64,000 nucleotides of DNA, taken from the NCBI RefSeq assembly GCF_000732325.1, contig NZ_BBIW01000016.1, positions 1-64,000 of the forward strand, given 5' to 3'. This stretch comes from Paenibacillus sp. TCA20. Its GTDB lineage: Bacteria; Bacillota; Bacilli; Paenibacillales; Paenibacillaceae. The notes under the pieces are model-generated. The model saw only the letters and a list, made by a program, of their open reading frames with translations. It was not told the origin of the DNA and did not search any database. Shown piece by piece: positions 49,113 through 56,441 of this stretch. Numbering within the stretch: position 1 is the stretch's first letter; the number at the start of each line of letters is the position of its first letter. The position numbers and the translations under genes are program-made.

Positions 49113-49592
49113 ATGGCGAAGAAGAATGACGGCAAGGTATTAGCGCAGAATAAGAAGGCTTCCCATGACTATTTCATCGAGGATACGTATGAAGCAGGAA
49201 TGGTGCTGACTGGGACAGAGATTAAGTCTCTGCGGAATGGGCGTGCGAATATTGGAGATGCGTTTGCGACCATTCGGAACGGCGAGATCCATATTCATAA
49301 CATGCATATCAGCCCGTTCGAACAAGGGAACCGCAATAACCCTGATGATCCTACACGTACGCGTAAGCTGCTCTTGCACAAGGCACAGATTAACAAGCTG
49401 CTGGGTCTGTCGAAGCAGGAGGGATACTCCATCGTACCGCTCAAGATTTATGTTCGTAATGGATATGCGAAGCTGCTGCTTGGACTGGGTAAAGGTAAGA
49501 AGCAATATGATAAACGTGACACCGCCGCGAAGCGGGATGCACAGCGTGATATCCAGCGTGCACTGCGCGAGAAGCAGAAGATTGCTCGGTAA
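49113..49592 (+). CDS. smpB: SsrA-binding protein SmpB
   Basis: This 159-residue RNA-binding protein carries tmRNA to stalled ribosomes. Typical features are the N-terminal [39 protein letters not shown], and the basic C-terminal [24 protein letters not shown] helix. ATG 49113 is preceded by GAGGTGAAGAG; a longer in-frame start upstream has no ribosome binding site. It lies about 300 nt before ssrA, its RNA partner. Confidence 0.96.
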   Translation: MAKKNDGKVLAQNKKASHDYFIEDTYEAGMVLTGTEIKSLRNGRANIGDAFATIRNGEIHIHNMHISPFEQGNRNNPDDPTRTRKLLLHKAQINKLLGLSKQEGYSIVPLKIYVRNGYAKLLLGLGKGKKQYDKRDTAAKRDAQRDIQRALREKQKIAR

Positions 49593-49887
49593 GTTGATTT
49601 GGAGTGAAGTGATAATTAATGTCTGAGTTAGCTCTGTTGCAGCTGGTCAGAATAGGTTAGGTATGACGCGCTTTTCCAACTCTCTCCTTGTTTACCTGCA
49701 AGTTATAGATTGGAGTAAGTCGCATTATATATACTTTTGTGATATACTAAGGAAGTACGAGAGAGAACAAGTGCTCTGGTATAACCAATTGCTTCTAGTC
49801 ATCCTTTCACCATGGAGGGGAAGGATGCGGAATAGATCTACTGGTGCTCTTATTGATCCGATCTATCCAGGAGGCCCTTTATAACAA

Positions 49888-50248
49888 GGGGGCGTTTTTG
49901 GATTCGACGGGGATAGTTCGAGCATGAGTAGCGGGTAGTGGGGACGCGTCCGCTTCATCAACGCTAAAGCCTATTAAACGGCAAACAACAAAACAACTAC
50001 GCTTTCGCAGCTTAATAACCTGCGTGCGTGCTCTCGCTCTGTATCGCCCATGTACCGGGATGAGGGCCCAACTTTAGTGGGATACGCTGTCTAGTCTCCG
50101 CCTGCGGCTAGCTGAAGAAGACAAACAGGCTGACCCAACGTAGAGCCGGTTACGGGGCGCTACTCGGGTGACATCAAAACTGTGACTACACCCGTAGAAG
50201 CTTATGTGGCGTTATCTTCGGACAGGGGTTCGACTCCCCTCGCCTCCA
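49888..50248 (+). ncRNA. ssrA: Transfer-messenger RNA (tmRNA)
   Basis: This RNA rescues stalled ribosomes and tags incomplete proteins. The tRNA-like ends pair: GGGGGCG (49888-49894) with CGCCTCC (50241-50247), discriminator A at 50248, with no encoded CCA. The 5' part GGATTCGACGGGGAT and the T-arm GGGGTTCGACTCCCC are diagnostic. The tag frame at 49980-50015 encodes GKQQNNYAFAA followed by two TAA stops, giving AGKQQNNYAFAA with the alanine from the charged RNA. The 295 nt upstream contain an AT-rich stretch (TATACT near 49744) and an ATAGATC/GATCTAT inverted repeat just before the 5' end; no firm promoter is called. Confidence 0.97.
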
Positions 50249-50254
50249 TATGTC

Positions 50255-50287
50255 AAATCCACAACCGAATCTGGTTGTGGATTTTTG
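50255..50287 (+). terminator. Terminator of ssrA
   Basis: AAATCCACAACC pairs with GGTTGTGGATTT, followed by TTG. A second, very similar hairpin occurs at 59351-59387. Confidence 0.85.
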
Positions 50288-50453
50288 CTGTCTAAGAGCT
50301 TCCAACTTCTAAATATATCAAAACTTTTCTTTCCACTATCATGATTTCTGAAAAGTTTTAAGTTTCACTTGTCGGCTATTTTTCATGATCGTGGCAAGTT
50401 TGATTAATGCCTGAGCTAGTTCGGTTTATTGTGAGAAGAATGATGGATGCATC

Positions 50454-50485
50454 ATCAACTGCTATTTTAAAAAATAGCAGTTGAT
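50454..50485. repeat. Perfect 15-bp palindrome upstream of the DUF3800 gene
   Basis: ATCAACTGCTATTTT (50454-50468) and its exact reverse complement (50471-50485) are separated by 2 nt. It ends 6 nt before the -35 box of the promoter at 50492. This suggests an operator for an island regulator rather than a terminator, since no U-tract follows. Confidence 0.7.
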
Positions 50486-50491
50486 TTATCC

Positions 50492-50520
50492 TTGATATGA
50501 GTGTAGTATTGGGCTATAAG
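50492..50520 (+). promoter_or_regulatory. Promoter of the DUF3800-hsdS-hsdM unit
   Basis: TTGATA (50492-50497), a 17-nt spacer and TATAAG (50515-50520) match consensus at 5 of 6 positions each. The predicted leader is about 160 nt. Confidence 0.58.
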
Positions 50521-50539
50521 GTAATTGTTTGCAATAGCA

Positions 50540-50577
50540 AAAAGGAACGTGCACATCAAGCAGTGCAAGTTCCTTTT
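50540..50577 (+). promoter_or_regulatory. Leader hairpin, possible attenuator
   Basis: AAAAGGAACGTGCAC (50540-50554) pairs with GTGCAAGTTCCTTTT (50563-50577) with one mismatch. It lies about 15 nt after the predicted transcription start. It could end a short RNA or attenuate the downstream genes; the U-tract is short and part of the stem. The remaining leader to 50689 shows nothing clear. Confidence 0.5.
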
Positions 50578-50689
50578 GAAAAAAATGGATCACGCGCAAA
50601 CTCAGGCGCTGCGAGTGAATTTTTAATAATTTTACTGATAATTAATTATGCCATAAAACAACGTTTTTGTACAGAGAGAAGGTTGATCC

Positions 50690-51508
50690 TTGGAAACTGC
50701 TGTGAATAATACGACTCTTTCCATTTTCTTTGATGAAAGTGGAAAAAAGAATAATGCAGTCCAACTAATGGGTGCGCTTTGCTTCCCAACGGATATTTAT
50801 AAAAATGATTCATTAATTATGATGCACGAATTGAATAAAGAATATTCTTTTCATTGGACTGATTATTCTGGAGATGCCAAGATGCGAAATGGTATCATCA
50901 AGTTATTCCAAATGGCAGCTAAGATTTCACCGTACGCACAATTGAATATTCTTCATTATCATTATAGCCAAATCGAAGCAGACGCAATTCGGTTTGGGTC
51001 TAGACTAAAGGCGGAGATAATCGAGTACACTGTATATACTAAATTTCCTGAGCGGATCATGTACGGATTACTCAGAGAATACGATAAATCCTCTCAATTA
51101 AACGCAGCTCTGTATATTGAACATGCATATGAGTATGAACGGCTTGATCTGGCAAATTCTTTGAAGAAACAACTAAACGCTCATGCCCTATATAGAGGTG
51201 AACCGTACTTCGTTTCAGAATGCAGTTACAAGCGTAAAGGCGAAGAAATTGGTGTGGAGCTTACAGATCTATTACTCGGAATAATAAGAACAATAATGGA
51301 GAACAGTACATCCAACTCAAGATCAAAACGTGAACAACGGAATTTAATTTTTATATTGTACAAGTTGGGACTGTTGGAATGCTTCATTCAGAACATGTCT
51401 ATTTATGAATGGACAGGCCAATCTATTCTCACGGAAAGAAACTTTAAAACCTATATCAACCTTTTTATCGCTAAACATTTTGATGAGTACAGAAGGATTG
51501 AAGTTTAA
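50690..51508 (+). CDS. DUF3800-domain protein
   Basis: This 272-residue protein is of a family with unknown function. It opens with the conserved acidic motif FFDESG (13-18, Asp15 and Glu16) and has the second family motif as ELTDLLLG (190-197, Asp193). The spacing of acidic residues resembles RNase H-like metal sites; I infer a nuclease-type activity, not proven. There is no signal peptide or membrane segment. TTG 50690 is used, about 8 nt after GAGAAGG. It lies 21 nt before an HsdS-like gene, in the place where a restriction subunit might be expected. The A+T-rich composition differs from the core genes. Confidence 0.78.
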   Translation: METAVNNTTLSIFFDESGKKNNAVQLMGALCFPTDIYKNDSLIMMHELNKEYSFHWTDYSGDAKMRNGIIKLFQMAAKISPYAQLNILHYHYSQIEADAIRFGSRLKAEIIEYTVYTKFPERIMYGLLREYDKSSQLNAALYIEHAYEYERLDLANSLKKQLNAHALYRGEPYFVSECSYKRKGEEIGVELTDLLLGIIRTIMENSTSNSRSKREQRNLIFILYKLGLLECFIQNMSIYEWTGQSILTERNFKTYINLFIAKHFDEYRRIEV

Positions 51509-51529
51509 GTTATTGTGAGGTGCTGAGGA

Positions 51530-52126
51530 TTGTTAAATCTTGCAGATTATGGGAACGTTGTTCAAGGAGCTAACTTATCCCGTGTACAGGCTGAACCGGG
51601 TTTCAGTTCGGTTAAGTTAATGCTTTATACAATGAAAGAAATGAATGAAAGCTTAGGAAATGAAAATCGAGGTAGTCGTGATAAACCTCAAGAGATTCTT
51701 GTTACGGAAAAGAAAGTTGGAAAATTGCCTATAACCGATAAAAACATGGTACTTATTAACTTAATATCACGTCGTGCGGCAACTGTAAGATTGGAATATC
51801 TGGGCAGACTGGTCCCTTCAAACTTTGCCGTTATTAATGTTAATGAAACATTGTATGCTCCTTATTTAGAGTGGTATTTAAATGAGTACCCTGAGAGCCA
51901 AAATTATTTAAGTGAAGCGACGCAAGGAACGACCGTGGCGGCGCTCTCGATTCAAAAACTTCGGGCAGTACCTGTCGTGGTACCTTCTCTGAAGGAACAG
52001 AAGATTATAGGTGATTTATATAGTAATTTATTGAATAAAAAAAGACTATTGATGCAACGTATCTACCTAGAAGAGAAAAGCATTAATCAACAATTGATCT
52101 CTTACTTGCAGGAGGGATCGAGATGA
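51530..52126 (+). CDS. HsdS-like specificity subunit, single target-recognition domain
   Basis: This 198-residue protein is about half the length of a normal type I specificity subunit, with one target-recognition domain. The typical end of such a domain is seen in AALSIQKLRAVPVVVPSLKE (about 135-154), followed by a helical conserved region (EQKIIGDLYSNLLNKKRLL) that would pack on HsdM. A half-size subunit must dimerise to recognise a bipartite site. It starts with TTG 51530 after GAGGTG. The stop overlaps the hsdM start (ATGA), so the two proteins are probably made together. Confidence 0.82.
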   Translation: MLNLADYGNVVQGANLSRVQAEPGFSSVKLMLYTMKEMNESLGNENRGSRDKPQEILVTEKKVGKLPITDKNMVLINLISRRAATVRLEYLGRLVPSNFAVINVNETLYAPYLEWYLNEYPESQNYLSEATQGTTVAALSIQKLRAVPVVVPSLKEQKIIGDLYSNLLNKKRLLMQRIYLEEKSINQQLISYLQEGSR

Positions 52127-53667
52127 TTTCTTCACAGCGATTAGAACTTTATAATCATTTATGGGCACGGCTTGAGTCTATGCGCGGATTTTTGGAGGAG
52201 TCGGCTATACGCGATTATTTTCTGGGAATTATATGTTATGGATACCTTTCTCATAAAATTGAAGATCGAGTTAGTAATTCACTGCTTTATGATAAATGCT
52301 CATTTGAGGAAGCATGGAAAAATGAAGAAATGCGTAATAGTATAAGGGAAGAGCTTGTTTCGACTTTAGGGTACGTAATTGAGCCTCAGTACTTATTTTC
52401 AACCATGGTTAGTCAGATTAAAAAAAGTTTATTTAATGTAGGATACTTTCAGTTAGGTATTGAATGCTTTAATCGCTCCATAAAAGGAGCTGACAGCGAG
52501 CACAGTCTGCGGTATCTATTCGCTAATATGGAATTGTCTGCTTCTCTATTAAGAAACCTTGTTAATTCTGAATCTAACTTCATGACTGATGTTATGGTAG
52601 CCATTTACGATCTCCTTTTCGCAAGCGATAATATTGATCCGGAATTCGTTGGGGAGGCATATGAATTTCTAATCTCGCGATTTGCGGAAAGCTCAGGCAA
52701 GAAGGGTGGGGAGTTCTATACGCCACCTGAAATTTCAGCACTCATTGCTAAAATAGTGACGGCAGATAAAGACGAACTTAGGAGTGTATACGATCCAACT
52801 TGTGGTTCTGCCTCGCTTCTTCTACAAATTGCAAAAGAGGCCAAGGTAGGACACTTTTACGGTCAGGAAAAAATGAGTACGATTTATAATATGGCTAGAA
52901 TGAATATGTTGTTACACGAGGTTGCGTTTAATCGATTTGATATTCGTAACGATGATGCGTTAGAGCAACCTAAACATTTGGATATGCGTTTCGAAGCGGT
53001 GGTCGCTAACCCTCCCTATAGTGCAAAATGGAGCGCACATTTCCATTTTTTAGATGATGAACGTTTTAGGTCATATGGGGTACTTGCCCCACAATCGAAG
53101 GCTGATTTTGCATTTATTCAGCATATGATTCATCAATTGGATTACAAAGGTATTCTTGTCGCAATATTACCACTGGGAATACTGTTTAGAGGAGGACCAG
53201 AAGGGAAAATACGGAGTTTCTTCGTTGAAAAATATAATTATATTGATGCGATCATTGGATTGCCCCCTAACCTGATGTATGGTACATCTATTCCAGTATG
53301 TATCGTCGTTATGAAAAAAAGTCGTGAAACTGACGATAAGGTTATGTTTATCGACGCTTCTCATGAATATGCGAATGGAAGGAACCAGAACCAATTAAGG
53401 AACGTGGATGTTAATAAAATTGTCGATACCTATATTAACAAGAAACAAATTGAGCACTACTCCTACCTTGCTACTTTAGATGAGTTGAAAGATAACGACT
53501 ATAATTTGAATATTTCGAGGTATATCGATAAGGATATAGAGAATGACATAATCGATATAACATCTGCCGAACGTCAGCTAAAGGGAATAGATCGAAAAAT
53601 AGCAGAGATCGATGCTGTAATAAAATCTAAATTAAAAGAATTAGGCATCGTTTCTAAGAATCTTTAA
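52123..53667 (+). CDS. hsdM: Type I-like N6-adenine DNA methyltransferase (HsdM)
   Basis: The 514-residue modification subunit has a helical N-terminal domain, the GKKGGEFYTPPEI motif (192-204), the S-adenosylmethionine motif I DPTCGSASLL (224-233) and catalytic motif IV NPPY (296-299), which is the adenine N6 type. A C-terminal helix (about 480-514) resembles the region contacting HsdS. Start overlaps hsdS by 4 nt. No HsdR (translocase-nuclease) gene is present within the island, so either the system only methylates or a non-standard effector, such as the DUF3800 protein, takes the role. Confidence 0.92.
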   Translation: MISSQRLELYNHLWARLESMRGFLEESAIRDYFLGIICYGYLSHKIEDRVSNSLLYDKCSFEEAWKNEEMRNSIREELVSTLGYVIEPQYLFSTMVSQIKKSLFNVGYFQLGIECFNRSIKGADSEHSLRYLFANMELSASLLRNLVNSESNFMTDVMVAIYDLLFASDNIDPEFVGEAYEFLISRFAESSGKKGGEFYTPPEISALIAKIVTADKDELRSVYDPTCGSASLLLQIAKEAKVGHFYGQEKMSTIYNMARMNMLLHEVAFNRFDIRNDDALEQPKHLDMRFEAVVANPPYSAKWSAHFHFLDDERFRSYGVLAPQSKADFAFIQHMIHQLDYKGILVAILPLGILFRGGPEGKIRSFFVEKYNYIDAIIGLPPNLMYGTSIPVCIVVMKKSRETDDKVMFIDASHEYANGRNQNQLRNVDVNKIVDTYINKKQIEHYSYLATLDELKDNDYNLNISRYIDKDIENDIIDITSAERQLKGIDRKIAEIDAVIKSKLKELGIVSKNL

Positions 53668-53871
53668 ATACGTTTATGTTGATTGTTACGTTGTACCCGC
53701 GTAGGGATGTCGCATTTTTAGATAAAATTATAGTAGACTCTTGATTTGACTGATCATAGCACTTCTTCAAATTATGGAAATTAAACTGCGATATTTCTAT
53801 CATAAAAATGACCGCATTCTAAAGGTCATACCCCTGTTCAAATAGACAGATCTAAAAAGTCACTTTTAAGC

Positions 53872-53920
53872 AGCAACCGTTACTCGGTATTCAACCGGGG
53901 ATCGGTTGCTTCATCTTTTC
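53872..53920 (+). terminator. Hairpin downstream of hsdM
   Basis: AGCAACCG (53872-53879) pairs with CGGTTGCT (53903-53910) and TCATCTTTTC follows. It may terminate the hsd unit or belong to the end of the IS relic to its right. Confidence 0.45.
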
Positions 53921-53935
53921 TTTACGTTAATTCAT

Positions 53936-54350
53936 TGTCTGTCGAGCATTTCTCCACTTGTAATAACCAGAACGGGAAACTTGAGCTAAATATAATCATT
54001 GGAGTGGAAATCTTGCTCTCATTTCATCAATAATTCCGAGCCTTGCCTCTTTACTCGTCACTCCTTGTGTAGATTTGATTACTGCTTTTTTTAAATACTC
54101 AATCTCCGCTCGTAGGTATGCCATTTCTTCTCCTCCATATTCGAAAACTTAGTTTTAGGTCTTCCTCTTCTTTGAGTATTTTTTTGGATAGTTCCACCTG
54201 ATCGAATACTTTGCTGCCCAGGTTTGTGCTTGATATTTGTTACTGATATCCAATCGTTTAACTACTTCTTGAATACTCATATGTCCCTCATTAACGAGCA
54301 GAGCTGCCTCCATTTCACTTCATAGGAGTATTGTCTGAGTGTTTGTTCTT
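53936..54350 (-). pseudogene. IS3-family transposase relic (OrfA/OrfB junction)
   Basis: Minus-strand translation in shifting frames gives recognisable IS3-type pieces: MEAALLVNEGHMSIQEVVKR with SNKYQAQTW (OrfA helix-turn-helix), MAYLRAEIEYLKKAVIKS and EARLGIIDEMRARFPL (OrfA end), then YLAQVSRSGYYKWRNARQ (start of OrfB). Stops and frameshifts break it, and most of OrfB is missing. It is a decayed insertion between hsdM and the nuclease gene. No intact inverted ends were found. Confidence 0.75.
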
Positions 54351-54638
54351 TTTTATGTAAGTCTACTACTTATGGTAGTTCTCGTGTTCGTTAACCTAAG
54401 GGTAATTGTTTTATAATTTCTCTCAAATAAATCGGCAATAGATTTAATCTTAATTGAAGATTGGATGATTACTAGAAGTTGAAATTAATATTTGGTGATC
54501 TAATTGTCTGGTTCTAATATACTATATGCTGTATTAGGTAGTAATTCCCTTTTTGTTAGGTATAATAGTACACAGGAAGAGAGTGGGTTTCATAAAAAAC
54601 GTATTAACAAAACATATAATAGAATTGGGGAGATCAAG

Positions 54639-56228
54639 TTGGCGAGAAGAAGTGGCTTTATGGCTACTATAGCAAGAGAAGCTGCAAGGCAGGCAAGAAT
54701 AAGTGAGGCTGAGAGAAAACGATATGAACGTGAACAAATAAGAATCGCAAAAGTGCAGCAAAGACAACAGATTCAAGATGAAAAGGAAGCAAAATTACGT
54801 TATATAGAAAGTAGAATAGAGGAAACAGATGATTTAAATAGCGAACTTGCTGAGCGAATAGAAGACTTATACGGTATATTAGATCACACTTTGCAAGTGA
54901 ATGATGTGGTTTCATTTTCCTCTCTGAAGATTATTGAGAATTTTAAAGATTTTAATGTACCTACTAATATTTCTATTCCGGCTACTAAACCTCAATTAGA
55001 TGATTACATAAGAAAGATAAAGCAGCCAAACCTTTTTACAAAATTAATGCCTGGTTCAGAAAAGAAATATCAGAGAGACCTTAATGAAGCAAAACAACAA
55101 TTCGAGAATGACTTTGTTCAGTACGAGGCAAAAGAAAATGAAAGATTAGTTACATTAGACAAGTTAAAGGCAGAATATGATCATGAAAAGTCTATGTTTG
55201 ATTTAAAAGTTAGAGATAGAAATCTAGAAATTGATGAACTTGAGGAAAACTATCGTAATGGTGAAAGTGAAGCAGTTATCGTTTATAACACTATGGTGCT
55301 TGAACGTTCTGAATACCCAACAGGCTTCCCTCAAATTTTTCGACTAGCGTATATACCAGATTCCAAAGAGTTAGTAATTGATTACGAACTTCCCAATAAG
55401 GATATTGTGCCAACAGTAATGGAATATAAATATGTAAAAACAAAAGATGAAATAAGTGAGAAGACTAGAAAAATCCAAGAGGTTAAGAATATCTATTCAG
55501 ATATTGTAGCCGGTGTAACACTTCGAACCATTCATGAGGTATTAGAAGCTGATCAGGGGAAAGTTATTGATGTTGTAGTTTTAAGTGGGTATGTACATTC
55601 GGTCGATCCTGCTACGGGTAAAGATGTTACACCATACCTCATTTCAATTCGGGTTACTAAAGAAAAATTTGATGAGCTTGATTTAAATCGCGTGGAGAAA
55701 TCAGTATGTTTAAGAAATTTGGGAGCACAAGTGTCCCCTCGACCTGCTGAACTACAAGCTGTAAAACCAATTGTAGAGTTTGATATGGTAGACAAACGTT
55801 TTATTGAACATGAAGATATGCTTGGATCTTTGCAAGGTCTTCCTAATTTAATGGAGTTAAATCCATATGAGTTTGAGATGTTAGTTACAGATTTGTTCGC
55901 AAGAATGGGATTAGATGCTAAGTTAACTCGTTCATCAAAAGACGGTGGTGTTGATTGTGTTGCATTTGATACCAGGCCAATAGTGGGAGGTAAAGTCGTT
56001 ATACAGGCAAAACGTTATAAAAACACTGTGGGTGTTTCAGCAGTAAGGGACTTATACGGGACAATGTTAAATGAAGGTGCAAACAAAGGTATTCTAGTCA
56101 CAACAAAAGGTTATGGTCCTGATGCCTACGAATTTGCAAAAGATAAGCCAATCGAGTTAATTGATGGTGGAGGGTTACTTTATTTGTTGGAACAAAATGG
56201 TATTAAAGCACGAATTATTTTTGAATAA
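54639..56228 (+). CDS. Mrr-like restriction endonuclease with coiled-coil N-terminal region
   Basis: This 529-residue predicted nuclease has residues 1-70 very rich in Arg, Glu, Gln and Lys (coiled coil), a further coiled coil at about 140-215, a middle domain, and a C-terminal Mrr-type PD-(D/E)XK domain (about 410-529) with Asp439 (GGVDCVAFD) and Gln456-Ala-Lys458 (IQAKRYK). Mrr enzymes cut modified DNA, so it may act as a type IV restriction system or as effector for its neighbours. TTG 54639, 6 nt after GGGGAG, gives the start ARRSGFMATIAREAARQAR; a longer frame to 54504 lacks a site. Strongly A+T-rich codon use points to transfer. Confidence 0.8.
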   Translation: MARRSGFMATIAREAARQARISEAERKRYEREQIRIAKVQQRQQIQDEKEAKLRYIESRIEETDDLNSELAERIEDLYGILDHTLQVNDVVSFSSLKIIENFKDFNVPTNISIPATKPQLDDYIRKIKQPNLFTKLMPGSEKKYQRDLNEAKQQFENDFVQYEAKENERLVTLDKLKAEYDHEKSMFDLKVRDRNLEIDELEENYRNGESEAVIVYNTMVLERSEYPTGFPQIFRLAYIPDSKELVIDYELPNKDIVPTVMEYKYVKTKDEISEKTRKIQEVKNIYSDIVAGVTLRTIHEVLEADQGKVIDVVVLSGYVHSVDPATGKDVTPYLISIRVTKEKFDELDLNRVEKSVCLRNLGAQVSPRPAELQAVKPIVEFDMVDKRFIEHEDMLGSLQGLPNLMELNPYEFEMLVTDLFARMGLDAKLTRSSKDGGVDCVAFDTRPIVGGKVVIQAKRYKNTVGVSAVRDLYGTMLNEGANKGILVTTKGYGPDAYEFAKDKPIELIDGGGLLYLLEQNGIKARIIFE

Positions 56229-56292
56229 TCTAACTGTTTCATACTCAGTGCATCTATTCTTCCTTAGGAATGACGTAATTCCATACACATCA

Positions 56293-56325
56293 AGTGAAAA
56301 CTCGCTAATTTAGCGGGTTTTCACT
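56293..56325 (+). terminator. Hairpin after the Mrr-like gene
   Basis: AGTGAAAACTCGCTA pairs with TAGCGGGTTTTCACT (two imperfect positions) around AAT. The U-tract is weak (ATTTA). Confidence 0.5.
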
Positions 56326-56441
56326 ATTTAGATTCACGGAATATGAATAAAGTTAGTATAGTATTTAAATCAGACTGTACTCATAGGTGTATCATGTAAT
56401 CATTTTATCTTACATCGACTATACATACAAAAGAGGTTGTT

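Larger units (their letters stand above)
53668..54638. other. Long non-coding stretch with IS relic
   Basis: About 970 nt without an intact gene. Contents: a small ATGACC/GGTCAT inverted repeat (53808-53829), the hairpin at 53872, the IS3 relic (53936-54350), and very A+T-rich sequence from 54360 to 54638 that must contain the promoter of the Mrr-like gene (a TATAAT is at 54561, without a good -35). Confidence 0.6.

Noticed and set aside
49663-49884. 73-codon frame just before ssrA
   Set aside because: It has a poor start, and the composition is that of a leader region. Sequence here more likely serves tmRNA transcription or processing.
50497-50709. 70-codon frame before the DUF3800 gene
   Set aside because: Its start codon lies inside the predicted promoter, there is no ribosome binding site, and the protein has no features. 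The leader hairpin falls within it.
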